A DNA stretch of 64,000 nucleotides from an uncultured Bacteroidota bacterium (GTDB lineage Bacteria; Bacteroidota; Bacteroidia; Flavobacteriales; Flavobacteriaceae). Position 1 is the stretch's first letter. Each line of letters opens with the position of its first letter. Below, in pieces: positions 47,062 through 55,715 of the stretch. Below the pieces are notes generated by a model. It had not been told where the DNA came from and ran no database searches. It saw only the letters and a list, made by a program, of their open reading frames with translations. The stretch lies in NCBI GenBank assembly GCA_902577515.1, contig CACGZJ010000005.1, positions 17,449-81,448 on the forward strand, read 5' to 3'. The position numbers were made by a program, and so were the translations under genes.

Positions 47062-48946
47062 TAGCTCCATCTATAATTTCTTTAACAACATTAGGATTTA
47101 AAAGGGTAGATGTATCTCCAAGGTTTTGAAAATCATTACTTGCAACCTTTCTTAGTATTCTTCTCATTATCTTACCTGATCTAGTCTTAGGTAAACCGCT
47201 AACAATTTGAATTTTATCTGGTTTTGCAATTGGCCCTATAACTTTTCTTACAACTTTTATTATCTGATCCTTAATTTCATCATCATTTAATTTTGTACTT
47301 ACAATAACATATGCATATATGCCCTCACCTTTAATATCGTGCGGATATCCAACCACAGCTGATTCAATTACATCTTCATGCTCATTAATCGCATTTTCAA
47401 CTTCGGCTGTTCCCATTCTATGACCAGATACATTAATAACGTCATCAACTCTTCCAAGTATCCTTAAGTATCCATCATGGTCTCTTTTTACTCCATCACC
47501 TGTAAAGTACATACCTTTATAGTGTGAGAAATATGTACTAATGCATCTTTCGTGATCTCCGTATGTAGACCTTATGATAGATGGCCATGGAGATTTAATA
47601 CATAAATTACCTTGAACATTATTTCCACTTAATTCATTACCCTCCGCGTCAACGATTACTGGTATTATACCTGGTAATGGTAAAGAAGCATGAGCTGGCT
47701 TATTAGGAGTAATTCCTGCAAGTGCTGAGATCATTATACCACCTGTTTCAGTTTGCCACCATGTATCAACTAAAGGACACTTTCCTTTACCAACATTATC
47801 ATGGTACCAATGCCATGCTTCTTCATTTATTGGTTCTCCGACAGATCCAATAACTTTCAATGAATCGAGTGAGTTATTTTTAATTGGTTCTAGACCATGA
47901 GCTTGAAGAGCTCGAATTGCAGTTGGTGCTGTATAGAATTGATTAATCTTATATTTATCAACTATATCCCAAAAACGACTAACATTAGGATATGTTGGAA
48001 CGCCTTCAAACATTACTGTAGTGGCACCACAAAGTAAAGGTCCATATACTATATAAGAATGTCCTGTAATCCATCCTACATCAGCAGTACACCAGTAAAT
48101 ATCTTCTTCATCATATTGGAATACATTTAAAAATGTATAAGAAGAGTATATCATGTATCCAGCTGAAGAATGAACAACACCTTTTGGCTTACCTGTTGAG
48201 CCTGATGTATATAAAATAAATAATAAGTCCTCTGAATCCATAACTTCAGAATCGCATATGTTAGATTCATCCTCAATACATTCATGCCACCAAAAGTCTC
48301 TTCCGTCCTCCATATTAATATTTTGTTTTGTCCTTTCTAAAACAATAACACTTTCAATTGATGAACATTTTTCAAGAGCTTCATCAACTACATCTTTAAC
48401 AGGAATTGTCTTATTTCCTCTAAAGTTTCCATCAGATGTTAATACCATCTTTGCCTCACAATCATTTATTCTGTCCGCTAAAGATGCAGCAGAAAAGCCA
48501 GCAAAGACAACTGAGTGAACTGCGCCCACTCTTGCACAAGCAAGCATAGCAATAGCTGCCTCTGGAACCATTGGCATGTAGATAATAACTCTGTCTCCTT
48601 TCTTAATTCCTTTACTTCTAAGAGCATTAGAAAAAGTACATGTTTGTTTGTAAAGTTCTTTGTATGATAGATATTTTGGTGACTCTTTAGGATCATTTGG
48701 CTCCCAAATGATAGCAGTCTTGTCACCTCTTTCAGAAAGGTTTCTCTCAAAAATATTTTCAGTTATATTTAATTGAGCATTTTTAAACCATTTAAAATCT
48801 GCATTTTCAAAATCAGACTCAAGGACATTGTCCCACTTTTTTTTCCAAATGAATGAATCAGCAATTTCAGACCAAAATTTTTCAGGATCTTTTTCGCTTA
48901 ATTCGTATTTTTTGAAATATTCAGATAAGGTTTTTATTCTTTGCAT
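47054..48946 (-). CDS. acs: acetyl-CoA synthetase
   Basis: Activates acetate to acetyl-CoA through acetyl-AMP. The 630 residues belong to the ANL superfamily. Clear motifs are the phosphate loop YTSGSTGKPKGVV near residue 247, WWQTETGGIMIS near 395, the hinge GRVDDVINVSGHRMGTAEVE near 513 in outline, and the catalytic lysine in PKTRSGKIMRRILRK near 595, the site that protein acetylation controls in other bacteria. It is 2 bases downstream of the symporter gene, forming a clear acetate uptake and activation unit. Confidence 0.95.
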   Translation of the reverse strand: MQRIKTLSEYFKKYELSEKDPEKFWSEIADSFIWKKKWDNVLESDFENADFKWFKNAQLNITENIFERNLSERGDKTAIIWEPNDPKESPKYLSYKELYKQTCTFSNALRSKGIKKGDRVIIYMPMVPEAAIAMLACARVGAVHSVVFAGFSAASLADRINDCEAKMVLTSDGNFRGNKTIPVKDVVDEALEKCSSIESVIVLERTKQNINMEDGRDFWWHECIEDESNICDSEVMDSEDLLFILYTSGSTGKPKGVVHSSAGYMIYSSYTFLNVFQYDEEDIYWCTADVGWITGHSYIVYGPLLCGATTVMFEGVPTYPNVSRFWDIVDKYKINQFYTAPTAIRALQAHGLEPIKNNSLDSLKVIGSVGEPINEEAWHWYHDNVGKGKCPLVDTWWQTETGGIMISALAGITPNKPAHASLPLPGIIPVIVDAEGNELSGNNVQGNLCIKSPWPSIIRSTYGDHERCISTYFSHYKGMYFTGDGVKRDHDGYLRILGRVDDVINVSGHRMGTAEVENAINEHEDVIESAVVGYPHDIKGEGIYAYVIVSTKLNDDEIKDQIIKVVRKVIGPIAKPDKIQIVSGLPKTRSGKIMRRILRKVASNDFQNLGDTSTLLNPNVVKEIIDGAII

Positions 48947-48948
48947 TT

Positions 48949-50616
48949 CTATTTAGGATATCTTATGCTTTCAACTAATTCCTTGATATTTTCAGGTGTT
49001 GGTTTTGTTAATCTTGAGACTACTAAAGATACAATAAAGTTAATTATCATACCAATAGTTCCAATTCCCTCAGGCGATATTCCAAATAAATAATCTTTAG
49101 GTAAACCTGGGCCACCAAGTTGGGGTTTAAAATAGAAAATATATATAGTTGTAAAGACTACACCTACAATCATTCCAGATAATGCTCCTTCCTTGTTCAT
49201 TCTTTTGTCAAAAATCCCAAGAATTATTGCAGGAAAAAAAGAGGACGCAGCAAGACCAAAAGCTAATGCAACAACTTCAGCAACAAATCCAGGGGGATTT
49301 AATCCAGCTAGCCCAGCTGCAACAACTGCTACTGCTATAGAAATTCTTGCTGCCCATAATTCTCCTTTTTCAGAAATATTAGGATTTATATTCTTCTTGA
49401 GAAGATCATGGGATATTGAGGTTGAAATTACAAGAAGCAAACCTGCTGCAGTTGAAAGAGCAGCAGCTAAACCGCCAGCTACAATAAGTCCAATTACCCA
49501 TGGAGGTAAGTTAGCAATCTCAGGATTTGCTAGAACCATTATATCTCTGTCAATAGTTAACTCGTTAATTTGTTCATCAGCTACATACTGGATTACACCA
49601 TCTGCATTTTTATCATCGAATTGAAGTAAACCTGTGTTCTCCCAATTTTTAAACCATTGAGGTACTTCTGAATATTGAGCATTTGATACAGTATTAATTA
49701 AATTAACTTTAGCAAATGCAGCAACAGCTGGAGCAGTTGTATATAAAAACGAAATAAATAATAATGCCCATCCTGCAGATATTCTTGCATCTCTTACTTT
49801 AGGAACAGTGAAAAATCTTACAATAACATGAGGAAGTCCAGCAGTTCCAAACATTAATGCAGCAGTAATAAAAAATACATTAATTAATGTCGTCTGATTA
49901 ATATCAGTATACTTTTCAAAACCTAAATCAACAGACAATTGATTGAGCTTCTCTAAAAGATATACTCCATCAGTCGTCTTGCTACCAAATCCAATTTGAG
50001 GAATTGGGTTTCCTGTTGCTTGAAGTGATATAAAAATTGCTGGGACAGTAAAAGCGAAAATTAGAACACAGTATTGAGCTACTTGAGTATATGTAATACC
50101 TTTCATGCCCCCAAGAACAGCGTAAAAGAATACTATTCCAATACCAATAATTACTCCCAGATCATATGGTATCTCAAGAAATCTTGAGAATGCAACTCCA
50201 ACTCCCTTCATCTGTCCAACCACATAGGTAAATGAAACAAAAATTGCACATATTAATGCAATTGTTCTGGCATTTTTTGAATAATATCTTTCTCCAATAA
50301 AATCCGGCACGGTAAATTTTCCGAATTTCCTTAGATAAGGTGCGAGGCAAAGGGCCAATAATACATAACCTCCAGTCCATCCCATTAAATATTGTGATCC
50401 ACCATAACCTAGAAATGAAATAATACCTGCCATAGAAATAAATGAGGCGGCCGACATCCAATCAGCTGCAGTTGCCATTCCATTTAGTACTGGATGGATT
50501 CCTCCACTAGCAATATAAAATTCCTTAGTACTTTGAGCTCTTGACCATATAGCTATACCTATGTAAAGTGAAAAGGTTACTCCAACTAACAAGTATGTCC
50601 AAAATTGTGCATCCAT
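48949..50616 (-). CDS. actP: sodium:solute symporter, acetate/monocarboxylate (ActP) type
   Basis: Integral membrane transporter of the SSS family, 555 residues with about thirteen membrane helices. Landmarks are a GIAIWSRAQSTKEFYIASGG start, ADWMSAASFISMAGIISFLGYGG near residue 51 in outline, TYVVGQMKGVGVAFSRF near 130, and LPHVIVRFFTVPKVRDAR near 262. A hydrophilic insert at about residues 315-360 is DNA-encoded in frame and typical of this subfamily. Being directly upstream of acs, acetate or a related short acid is the likely substrate. The DUF4212 small subunit is encoded 2 bases upstream. Confidence 0.9.
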   Translation of the reverse strand: MDAQFWTYLLVGVTFSLYIGIAIWSRAQSTKEFYIASGGIHPVLNGMATAADWMSAASFISMAGIISFLGYGGSQYLMGWTGGYVLLALCLAPYLRKFGKFTVPDFIGERYYSKNARTIALICAIFVSFTYVVGQMKGVGVAFSRFLEIPYDLGVIIGIGIVFFYAVLGGMKGITYTQVAQYCVLIFAFTVPAIFISLQATGNPIPQIGFGSKTTDGVYLLEKLNQLSVDLGFEKYTDINQTTLINVFFITAALMFGTAGLPHVIVRFFTVPKVRDARISAGWALLFISFLYTTAPAVAAFAKVNLINTVSNAQYSEVPQWFKNWENTGLLQFDDKNADGVIQYVADEQINELTIDRDIMVLANPEIANLPPWVIGLIVAGGLAAALSTAAGLLLVISTSISHDLLKKNINPNISEKGELWAARISIAVAVVAAGLAGLNPPGFVAEVVALAFGLAASSFFPAIILGIFDKRMNKEGALSGMIVGVVFTTIYIFYFKPQLGGPGLPKDYLFGISPEGIGTIGMIINFIVSLVVSRLTKPTPENIKELVESIRYPK

Positions 50617-50618
50617 AA

Positions 50619-50861
50619 CTATTCCTCTAGGTTATGTTTTTTATCAAGCCTATTCATTAAATAAACATATATGAAAATTAGAATAACAAAAATGTAAATT
50701 GATCCTTGTTGAGCAAACCAAAAGCCCAAGGGGAATCCACCTAGGTAAAATTCATTTAAGTTTTCAGCAAGTAAAATACCAAAACCAAAAGAACAAATAA
50801 ACCAAATTGTTAGAAGTATCCTAAGGTATAATATGTTTTTTCTCCAATATTTTTCTTTCAT
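50619..50861 (-). CDS. DUF4212 symporter small subunit
   Basis: 80-residue protein with two membrane helices (about residues 12-30 and 47-66). KYWRKNILYLRILLTIWF at the start in outline, GFPLGFWFAQQGSI in the middle, and the position right before an ActP-type symporter identify it as a DUF4212 protein, the usual small partner of these sodium:solute symporters. It probably stabilises or regulates the transporter. Confidence 0.88.
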   Translation of the reverse strand: MKEKYWRKNILYLRILLTIWFICSFGFGILLAENLNEFYLGGFPLGFWFAQQGSIYIFVILIFIYVYLMNRLDKKHNLEE

Positions 50862-50926
50862 TTTGTTTATTTTTTTTCAAATTAAACAATAATTAAATAA
50901 ATATCTCACTTTATAATTACAGCTTA

Positions 50927-51406
50927 TTATTTGTTTTCTGGAAGCTTTCCATGTTTTCTCAAATCCTCTTTTGTAATTATACTAAATGTGTTTGATTTTG
51001 GACCTCCTTTAAAAATTTCAAATGATTCATTTGGCATTGATATGAGTTTTCTAAGTTTTGTGTCCATAATTCCAAAAGCTAAATCTAGATGAGCTAAATG
51101 GTTTCCATTCATATCATAAAAATTTTGAAAAAGAGTGAAAAACCTACCATCTTCACTGTAACCATCTATCTCTACATTAATTGAAAATTCAACACCCATC
51201 ATTATCTCTTCGTAATAATGCATATGTTCATAGAATAGGACGGGACCTATATTGAGATTATTAAATTTATCTTTATCTAGTTTTAACTCAGAGAAGAAAG
51301 ATACTCGAGTATCTGTTGCATATTTTATGTATGCATGATTAGCAACATGCCAGTTAGGATCAAGATCAGTCCATGAGGCAAAATATTTTCTTTCAAATTT
51401 TTCCAA
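50927..51406 (-). CDS. acyl-CoA thioesterase, hotdog fold
   Basis: 159-residue protein similar to 4-hydroxybenzoyl-CoA thioesterase-type enzymes. FASWTDLDPNWHVANHAYI (about residues 10-28) matches the active-site region, in which Asp and the following helix act in catalysis; the rest fits a single hotdog domain. The acyl-CoA substrate is unknown. It lies upstream of the DUF4212-symporter-acs genes with a 65-base gap and downstream of DUF456. Confidence 0.8.
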   Translation of the reverse strand: MEKFERKYFASWTDLDPNWHVANHAYIKYATDTRVSFFSELKLDKDKFNNLNIGPVLFYEHMHYYEEIMMGVEFSINVEIDGYSEDGRFFTLFQNFYDMNGNHLAHLDLAFGIMDTKLRKLISMPNESFEIFKGGPKSNTFSIITKEDLRKHGKLPENK

Positions 51407-51439
51407 ATCTAAAAAATTGGTTATTTCAATTTAGGAAAT

Positions 51440-51937
51440 TTAAAAAAAACTTTCTCTGTATCCCCAAAAAATATCAAAATAGAAAAACAAGAAACTAAGA
51501 CTTATTAAAAATTTTATTACACTTCCGGCTATAACTCCTATAAATGAGCCAAATGCTGGTCTCAATGATTCATTGAAAGATTTATTATTAGTCATTTCTC
51601 CAAGTAAAGCACCTAAGAATGGACCAATAATAATACCAATAGGTCCAAGAATAACTAAAGCCAGAATAAGTCCAACTGTTGTACCTATTTGTCCAGATCT
51701 TGTTCCCCCTAATTTTTTTACTCCTAATATTGGTATCAAATAATCAAGGATTCCAACTGAAACAGCTACAGTAAGTGTTATTAAAATGAAGTTCAAGTTA
51801 AACTCAACTACAGAAGTTAAGTTTAAAAGCAAAATACCCAACCAAGCAGTAACTGGGCCAGGTATTATTGGTAAAAAGCTTCCAATTATGCCAATTAAAC
51901 AGCATAGAAAGCCTAATATTAATAAGAATAAATCCAA
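51440..51937 (-). CDS. DUF456 membrane protein
   Basis: 165-residue integral membrane protein with three or four hydrophobic segments and glycine-rich repeats of the kind GxxxG. FLPIIPGPVTAWLGILLL near residue 24 and the GPIGIIIGPFLGALLGEM stretch (about residues 100-117) are characteristic of DUF456. The function is unknown; the glycine-rich segments resemble membrane glycine-zipper proteins. It lies 4 bases after an NTF2-like lipoprotein gene. A decayed copy of its first ~150 bases lies at 52490-52663. Confidence 0.85.
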   Translation of the reverse strand: MDLFLLILGFLCCLIGIIGSFLPIIPGPVTAWLGILLLNLTSVVEFNLNFILITLTVAVSVGILDYLIPILGVKKLGGTRSGQIGTTVGLILALVILGPIGIIIGPFLGALLGEMTNNKSFNESLRPAFGSFIGVIAGSVIKFLISLSFLFFYFDIFWGYRESFF

Positions 51938-51941
51938 GTTA

Positions 51942-52433
51942 TTATTCTGAAGGCTGAGTTTGTCTATCGTATACGATTATCATACTTACTAAACCATCCG
52001 TAAATTGAATATCCAACATTGTTCCTGTTGAAGTTTCAACACCATCAACAGTTGTTATTGTTTGATGTCCTGCAATTATCCATGTTTCACCATTATTAAC
52101 TCCAACATATGGCATTCCCCAAAAAGGATTAAATGATGGATTAGTTTCTTCAAACCATGATTTAAGACCTTCTAAATGAGAAGCCTTGTCATCAACAGTT
52201 CTTCCATCAGAATGATATATAATAAGATCATCTGATAAAAGTGCATCTATTGCCATCATATCTTGATTGTTATGAGCATCAATAAATTGGTTGTATAATT
52301 CAGTTGTTTCTGATGGTCCAGCAACAAATGTTTCATTCTCATCGCCTAACCAAAAACCGAAACCTTTAACTTCTTCCGTTGGCATATCACATGAAGCGAA
52401 TAAAATTGAAACTAATAAAATATATTTTTTCAT
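51942..52433 (-). CDS. NTF2/SnoaL-like lipoprotein (copy B)
   Basis: 163-residue exported lipoprotein: signal peptide with lipobox LFASC (Cys15), then a GFGFWLG spacer and an NTF2-like alpha+beta domain (TELYNQFIDAHNNQDM... to the end). Aromatic and small residues of the cone-shaped pocket are kept (SDGRTV, ETWIIAGHQ, IIVYDRQ). The function and ligand are unknown. It is a paralogue of the gene at 52664-53158; both have nearly the same upstream sequence, and the pair with DUF456 looks like a tandem duplication. Confidence 0.8.
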   Translation of the reverse strand: MKKYILLVSILFASCDMPTEEVKGFGFWLGDENETFVAGPSETTELYNQFIDAHNNQDMMAIDALLSDDLIIYHSDGRTVDDKASHLEGLKSWFEETNPSFNPFWGMPYVGVNNGETWIIAGHQTITTVDGVETSTGTMLDIQFTDGLVSMIIVYDRQTQPSE

Positions 52434-52457
52434 TTTAAAGTATTTATAGTTATATAC

Positions 52458-52465
52458 TAAATATA
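52458..52465 (-). promoter_or_regulatory. near-consensus -7 promoter element for NTF2-like copy B
   Basis: The minus strand reads TATATTTA, seven of eight matching TAnnTTTG, 24 bases before the start at 52433. The surrounding 35 bases closely match those in front of copy A (53184-53191). Confidence 0.4.
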
Positions 52466-52489
52466 GCGAAACTTAATTATTGATAAAGC

Positions 52490-52663
52490 AATTAACAATG
52501 TTATTAAACATAATTCTTATTAAATCCTAATACTTAGATAAGATTTAAAATTAGAATACCTAGCCAAGAGTAACCAGGCTAGGTATTATATTATAGCTTG
52601 AAATAGAACTATCTAAGATTACTCACAATAAAAATTTATTGATAGGAGTAAAAAATTTACAAT
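52490..52663 (-). pseudogene. decayed remnant of a DUF456 gene
   Basis: Between the two lipoprotein genes the minus strand aligns with the start of the intact DUF456 gene. The best block, 52555-52587 against 51837-51870, agrees at about 28 of 34 positions, and similarity continues downstream (TTTTAAA, CTTA, TTTAATAA in the same order). The block lies 74-75 bases after the preceding lipoprotein stop in both places. The remnant lacks an ATG, has stop codons in frame and is truncated by the copy B promoter region. Confidence 0.65.
52555..52587. repeat. perfect 11-bp inverted repeat inside the DUF456 remnant
   Basis: AATACCTAGCC (52555-52565) and GGCTAGGTATT (52577-52587) are exact reverse complements around an 11-base loop. 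It lies downstream of lipoprotein copy A, where it could act as a transcription terminator or mRNA 3' stem. No strong T run follows on either strand. Confidence 0.6.
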
Positions 52664-53158
52664 TTAATCTTGTGAAGGAGGTTCTTTATCATATACTATT
52701 ATCCAATTAAGAAGACCGTCAACAAATTGTGCGTCAATCATTCTTTGAACAGCAACTTCCTCTCCCTCTGCAGATGTATTTGTAACATATTGACCCGCAA
52801 TAATCCACTCTTCGCCTTTAGATACAGCTTTATATGGAAGAGCCCAGTACATATTCCAATTAGGATCAGTTGTAAAGTAATTTGAAAGAGCTTCAGCATG
52901 TGCATCTTTGCCCTCTATTACATTTCCATTAGATAATGCAATTCTAATACTGTCTGTTTCAAGTGATAAAATAGCATCAATATCTTTATTATTATGAGCC
53001 TCGACCCAATTTGAATAAGTATCTGTTAGTTCATCTGATGCTATAACATATTTTTCAGTGCCATCACCACCTATCCAATATCCAGCGCCTTGAGGTTCAT
53101 TAACATTTTCGTTACATGATACAAGTAATATAGAAAATAATAAAATATATTTTTTCAT
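52664..53158 (-). CDS. NTF2/SnoaL-like lipoprotein (copy A)
   Basis: 164-residue exported lipoprotein, paralogous to the gene at 51942-52433. Lipobox LLVSC (Cys15) follows a signal peptide almost identical to that of copy B (MKKYILL), then a GAGYWIG spacer and an NTF2-like domain (ELTDTYSNWVEAHNN, NGNVIEGKDAHAEAL, EWIIAGQY, WIIVYDKE). Function unknown. The two copies have clearly diverged in sequence but share spacing, upstream region and C-terminal motif, indicating an old tandem duplication. Confidence 0.8.
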   Translation of the reverse strand: MKKYILLFSILLVSCNENVNEPQGAGYWIGGDGTEKYVIASDELTDTYSNWVEAHNNKDIDAILSLETDSIRIALSNGNVIEGKDAHAEALSNYFTTDPNWNMYWALPYKAVSKGEEWIIAGQYVTNTSAEGEEVAVQRMIDAQFVDGLLNWIIVYDKEPPSQD

Positions 53159-53183
53159 TTTAAATTTGTTTATAGTTATTAGC

Positions 53184-53191
53184 TAAATATA
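53184..53191 (-). promoter_or_regulatory. near-consensus -7 promoter element for NTF2-like copy A
   Basis: The minus strand reads TATATTTA, 25 bases before the start at 53158, as in copy B. The 211-base divergent gap up to 53370 holds nothing else I can identify, apart from AT-rich sequence. Confidence 0.4.
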
Positions 53192-53369
53192 GAAAAAGTT
53201 AAGCAAAGTTTCTAATTGCACTAATATTTCCAAATAGGGACCGTGTAATTATTTTTTTCAAAAAATGATTTTTTCTTATCATTTAGTTTACTATTAGATT
53301 AGTTAGGTTAGTAAGAAAGTTATTAATATTTGATGGTTTTTTTTACTTTTAATAAATAAAAAATTTTTT

Positions 53370-53924
53370 ATGGCTAAAACTACATCAAATATGATTTCAC
53401 TTGGGTCTAATGCCCCTGATTTTAAGCTTCCTGACGTTAATTCAGAAACTAATATTTCATTAAAAGAATATAAAGGAAAAGTAGGTACAGTTATAATGTT
53501 CATATGTAACCATTGTCCATATGTTAAACATGTTAACCCAACAATAACAAAAATATCTAAAAAGTATCATGGAGATGATATTAAGTTTGTAGCTATTTCA
53601 AGTAATGATGTTATAAATTATCCTGATGATAGTCCCGAAAAAATGAGAATTAATGCTATAGATAATGATTTTATTTTTCCATATCTATATGATGATTCTC
53701 AAGAAGTTGCAAAAGCATATGATGCTGCATGTACTCCTGATTTCTATGTTTATGATTCAAGTCTAAAGTTAGTATACAGAGGTCAATTAGACGATTCAAG
53801 ACCAGGAAATGATAAATTATCTGATGGAGCTGACATAGAAAATGCAATTGAATGCCTTATTTCTGGAAAGGAGAACACAAAACTTCAGAAACCTAGCATA
53901 GGGTGTAATATAAAGTGGAAATAA
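53370..53924 (+). CDS. thioredoxin-family/peroxiredoxin-like protein
   Basis: 184-residue cytosolic thioredoxin-fold protein. It begins with the peroxiredoxin-like segment LGSNAPDFKLPDV and has a redox motif CNHCPYVKHV near residue 46, a CxxC variant typical of a poorly characterised AhpC/TSA-like family. DSRPGNDK and the C-terminal SIGCNIKWK are also family features. It likely reduces disulfides or peroxides, but the partner is unknown. It precedes the dehydratase gene by one base. Confidence 0.85.
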   Translation: MAKTTSNMISLGSNAPDFKLPDVNSETNISLKEYKGKVGTVIMFICNHCPYVKHVNPTITKISKKYHGDDIKFVAISSNDVINYPDDSPEKMRINAIDNDFIFPYLYDDSQEVAKAYDAACTPDFYVYDSSLKLVYRGQLDDSRPGNDKLSDGADIENAIECLISGKENTKLQKPSIGCNIKWK

Positions 53925-53925
53925 A

Positions 53926-54861
53926 ATGACAAAAAATGATTTAATTGATTGTCATGATAGGATTAAACCATTTATTCATAATACGCCTGTTCTAACTTCA
54001 AAGCTTATCAACGATTTAACTGGTGCTGATATATACTTTAAGTGCGAAAACTTTCAAAAAATGGGTGCATTTAAAATGAGAGGAGCAGCAAATGCAATTC
54101 TAAAACTTTCCGACGAACAGAAAAATAATGGTGTTGTTACTCACTCATCTGGAAACCATGCACAGGCTATATCACTCGCAGCAAAAAAAATTGGAATTAA
54201 GTCTTATATAGTAATGCCATCTAATGCTCCTGAAATAAAAAAAATAGCAGTTAAGAGTTATGGAGGGCAATTAATAGAATGTGAACCAAATCTAGTTGCA
54301 AGGGAAACTGCTGCTAAAAAAATTGTGGATTCAAAAGGTGCTACTTTTATCCATCCTTCTAATAATGAAGATGTGATAATTGGACAAGGCACATCATGTA
54401 AAGAGCTGATTGAAGAATATGGTTATTTTGATCATATACTTGTGCCAATTGGAGGTGGAGGATTAATTGCAGGGACAGCCTTAGCAGTAAAATATTTTGG
54501 AGATGAATGCTCGGTTATTGGAACAGAGCCTCTTGAAGTCGATGATGCTTATAGATCTTTAATTAGTGGTAAAATTCAATCAAACACTACTACTAATACT
54601 ATTGCAGATGGATTAAAAACTCAACTTGGAGATAAAAATTTTCCTATAATACTGGAGGAAGTAAAGTCAATTATACGAATTACAGAAGATGAAATCATTG
54701 AATCAATGAAATTAATTTGGCAACACCTAAAGATAATATGTGAACCTTCTTGCTCTCCTCCCCTTGCTGGAATTATAAAAAACAGAGAACAGTTCCTAGG
54801 AAAAAAAATCGGTATTATAATTACAGGAGGCAATGTAGATCTCAAAAACCTACCATTTTAA
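53926..54861 (+). CDS. threonine/serine dehydratase (fold-type II PLP enzyme)
   Basis: 311-residue PLP enzyme resembling catabolic threonine dehydratase and serine racemase. The PLP lysine is in FKMRGAANAI (Lys near residue 49), the glycine-rich phosphate cup is IGGGGLIAGTAL near residue 172, and SSGNHAQAI binds the substrate carboxylate. It lacks the C-terminal ACT domain of biosynthetic IlvA, so it is not feedback-regulated in that way. Substrate could be threonine, serine or 3-hydroxyaspartate. Confidence 0.88.
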   Translation: MTKNDLIDCHDRIKPFIHNTPVLTSKLINDLTGADIYFKCENFQKMGAFKMRGAANAILKLSDEQKNNGVVTHSSGNHAQAISLAAKKIGIKSYIVMPSNAPEIKKIAVKSYGGQLIECEPNLVARETAAKKIVDSKGATFIHPSNNEDVIIGQGTSCKELIEEYGYFDHILVPIGGGGLIAGTALAVKYFGDECSVIGTEPLEVDDAYRSLISGKIQSNTTTNTIADGLKTQLGDKNFPIILEEVKSIIRITEDEIIESMKLIWQHLKIICEPSCSPPLAGIIKNREQFLGKKIGIIITGGNVDLKNLPF

Positions 54862-54867
54862 TATTTA

Positions 54868-55299
54868 CTAAATCTTTCTATTACCAATAATAGAAATTGA
54901 GTGAAGAATTACACTCCCCAGACCAAGATAAATAAATGGTGAACTTGGAATCCAAATATATGCAAAGATCAAAGCTAAATAAACTGTAAAACCAGTACAT
55001 ATTAGTAAAGATTTTCTTATATCTGAATCTTTAATAAACTTTTCTCTAAGAAATGAAACTATAAATAAACCTATTATTGAAACCCATAGACCAAAGAAGC
55101 GATAAATCTGTTTTAAATATCCTGGTAATGTCTCATTAATTTCACTAGAAAATAATTTTTCAAATGTCATATTTAACCTTTCTTCGTTTGCAACCCTGTC
55201 AAGCATCCATGGCTCATCAACAAAAATCCACCTTAAGCCCATTATTATAAATATGAAGCCAATAAATAGTAAGGGGATTTTAAATAGTCTTTTATTCAT
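54868..55299 (-). CDS. small four-helix membrane protein of unknown function
   Basis: 143 residues with four likely membrane helices at about 6-27, 66-86, 96-114 and 117-136, and a charged loop at 28-62 that contains WIFVDEPWMLDRV. The DEPWMLD pattern and topology are reminiscent of DUF4345-like proteins, but I cannot make a firm family call. It lies 9 bases after the MerC-like gene and converges on the dehydratase gene with 6 bases between. Confidence 0.6.
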   Translation of the reverse strand: MNKRLFKIPLLFIGFIFIIMGLRWIFVDEPWMLDRVANEERLNMTFEKLFSSEINETLPGYLKQIYRFFGLWVSIIGLFIVSFLREKFIKDSDIRKSLLICTGFTVYLALIFAYIWIPSSPFIYLGLGSVILHSISIIGNRKI

Positions 55300-55308
55300 A
55301 AAATGAAA

Positions 55309-55701
55309 TTAATCATTACAGCACTCCTCTTGACATTGACAATATTTCAAATTATATACATGTACGAAGGCTAGAGAAAATGCAGATACATATGAAAATA
55401 ATTCCGGTATTTTAGTTAATTCAATCATCTCATTTAAGATTACTGATACAAAAAATAGCCAGCAAAGCCATAAAATTGGTTTCATAATATTCTCAGATGT
55501 ATTTTTTGCTGAATAATAAACTGCTATGAATGATAAAGCAATGAATATATAATTAATAGATTCCCACCATAGTGGTTGAATATTGGAAGATAGAAGACCA
55601 GATTGAGCCACAAATAAAATTGGTGTTGCAAAACAATGAATAGAACAAACTAAGCTTGTAAAAACTCCAATTGTATCTGAATTATTATGTAATACCTTCA
55701 T
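55309..55701 (-). CDS. MerC-domain membrane protein with cysteine-rich tail
   Basis: 130 residues with four membrane helices. The LVCSIHCFATPILF segment (about residues 18-31) is the MerC signature: paired cysteines in the first helix, which in mercury-resistance MerC bind and pass Hg(II). The C-terminus CQCQEECCND holds five more cysteines and could bind metal. No other mer genes are near, so a general metal or thiol role is more likely than mercury resistance. It follows the tRNA-Val on the same strand. Confidence 0.82.
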   Translation of the reverse strand: MKVLHNNSDTIGVFTSLVCSIHCFATPILFVAQSGLLSSNIQPLWWESINYIFIALSFIAVYYSAKNTSENIMKPILWLCWLFFVSVILNEMIELTKIPELFSYVSAFSLAFVHVYNLKYCQCQEECCND

Positions 55702-55715
55702 ATTTTATTATTAAG

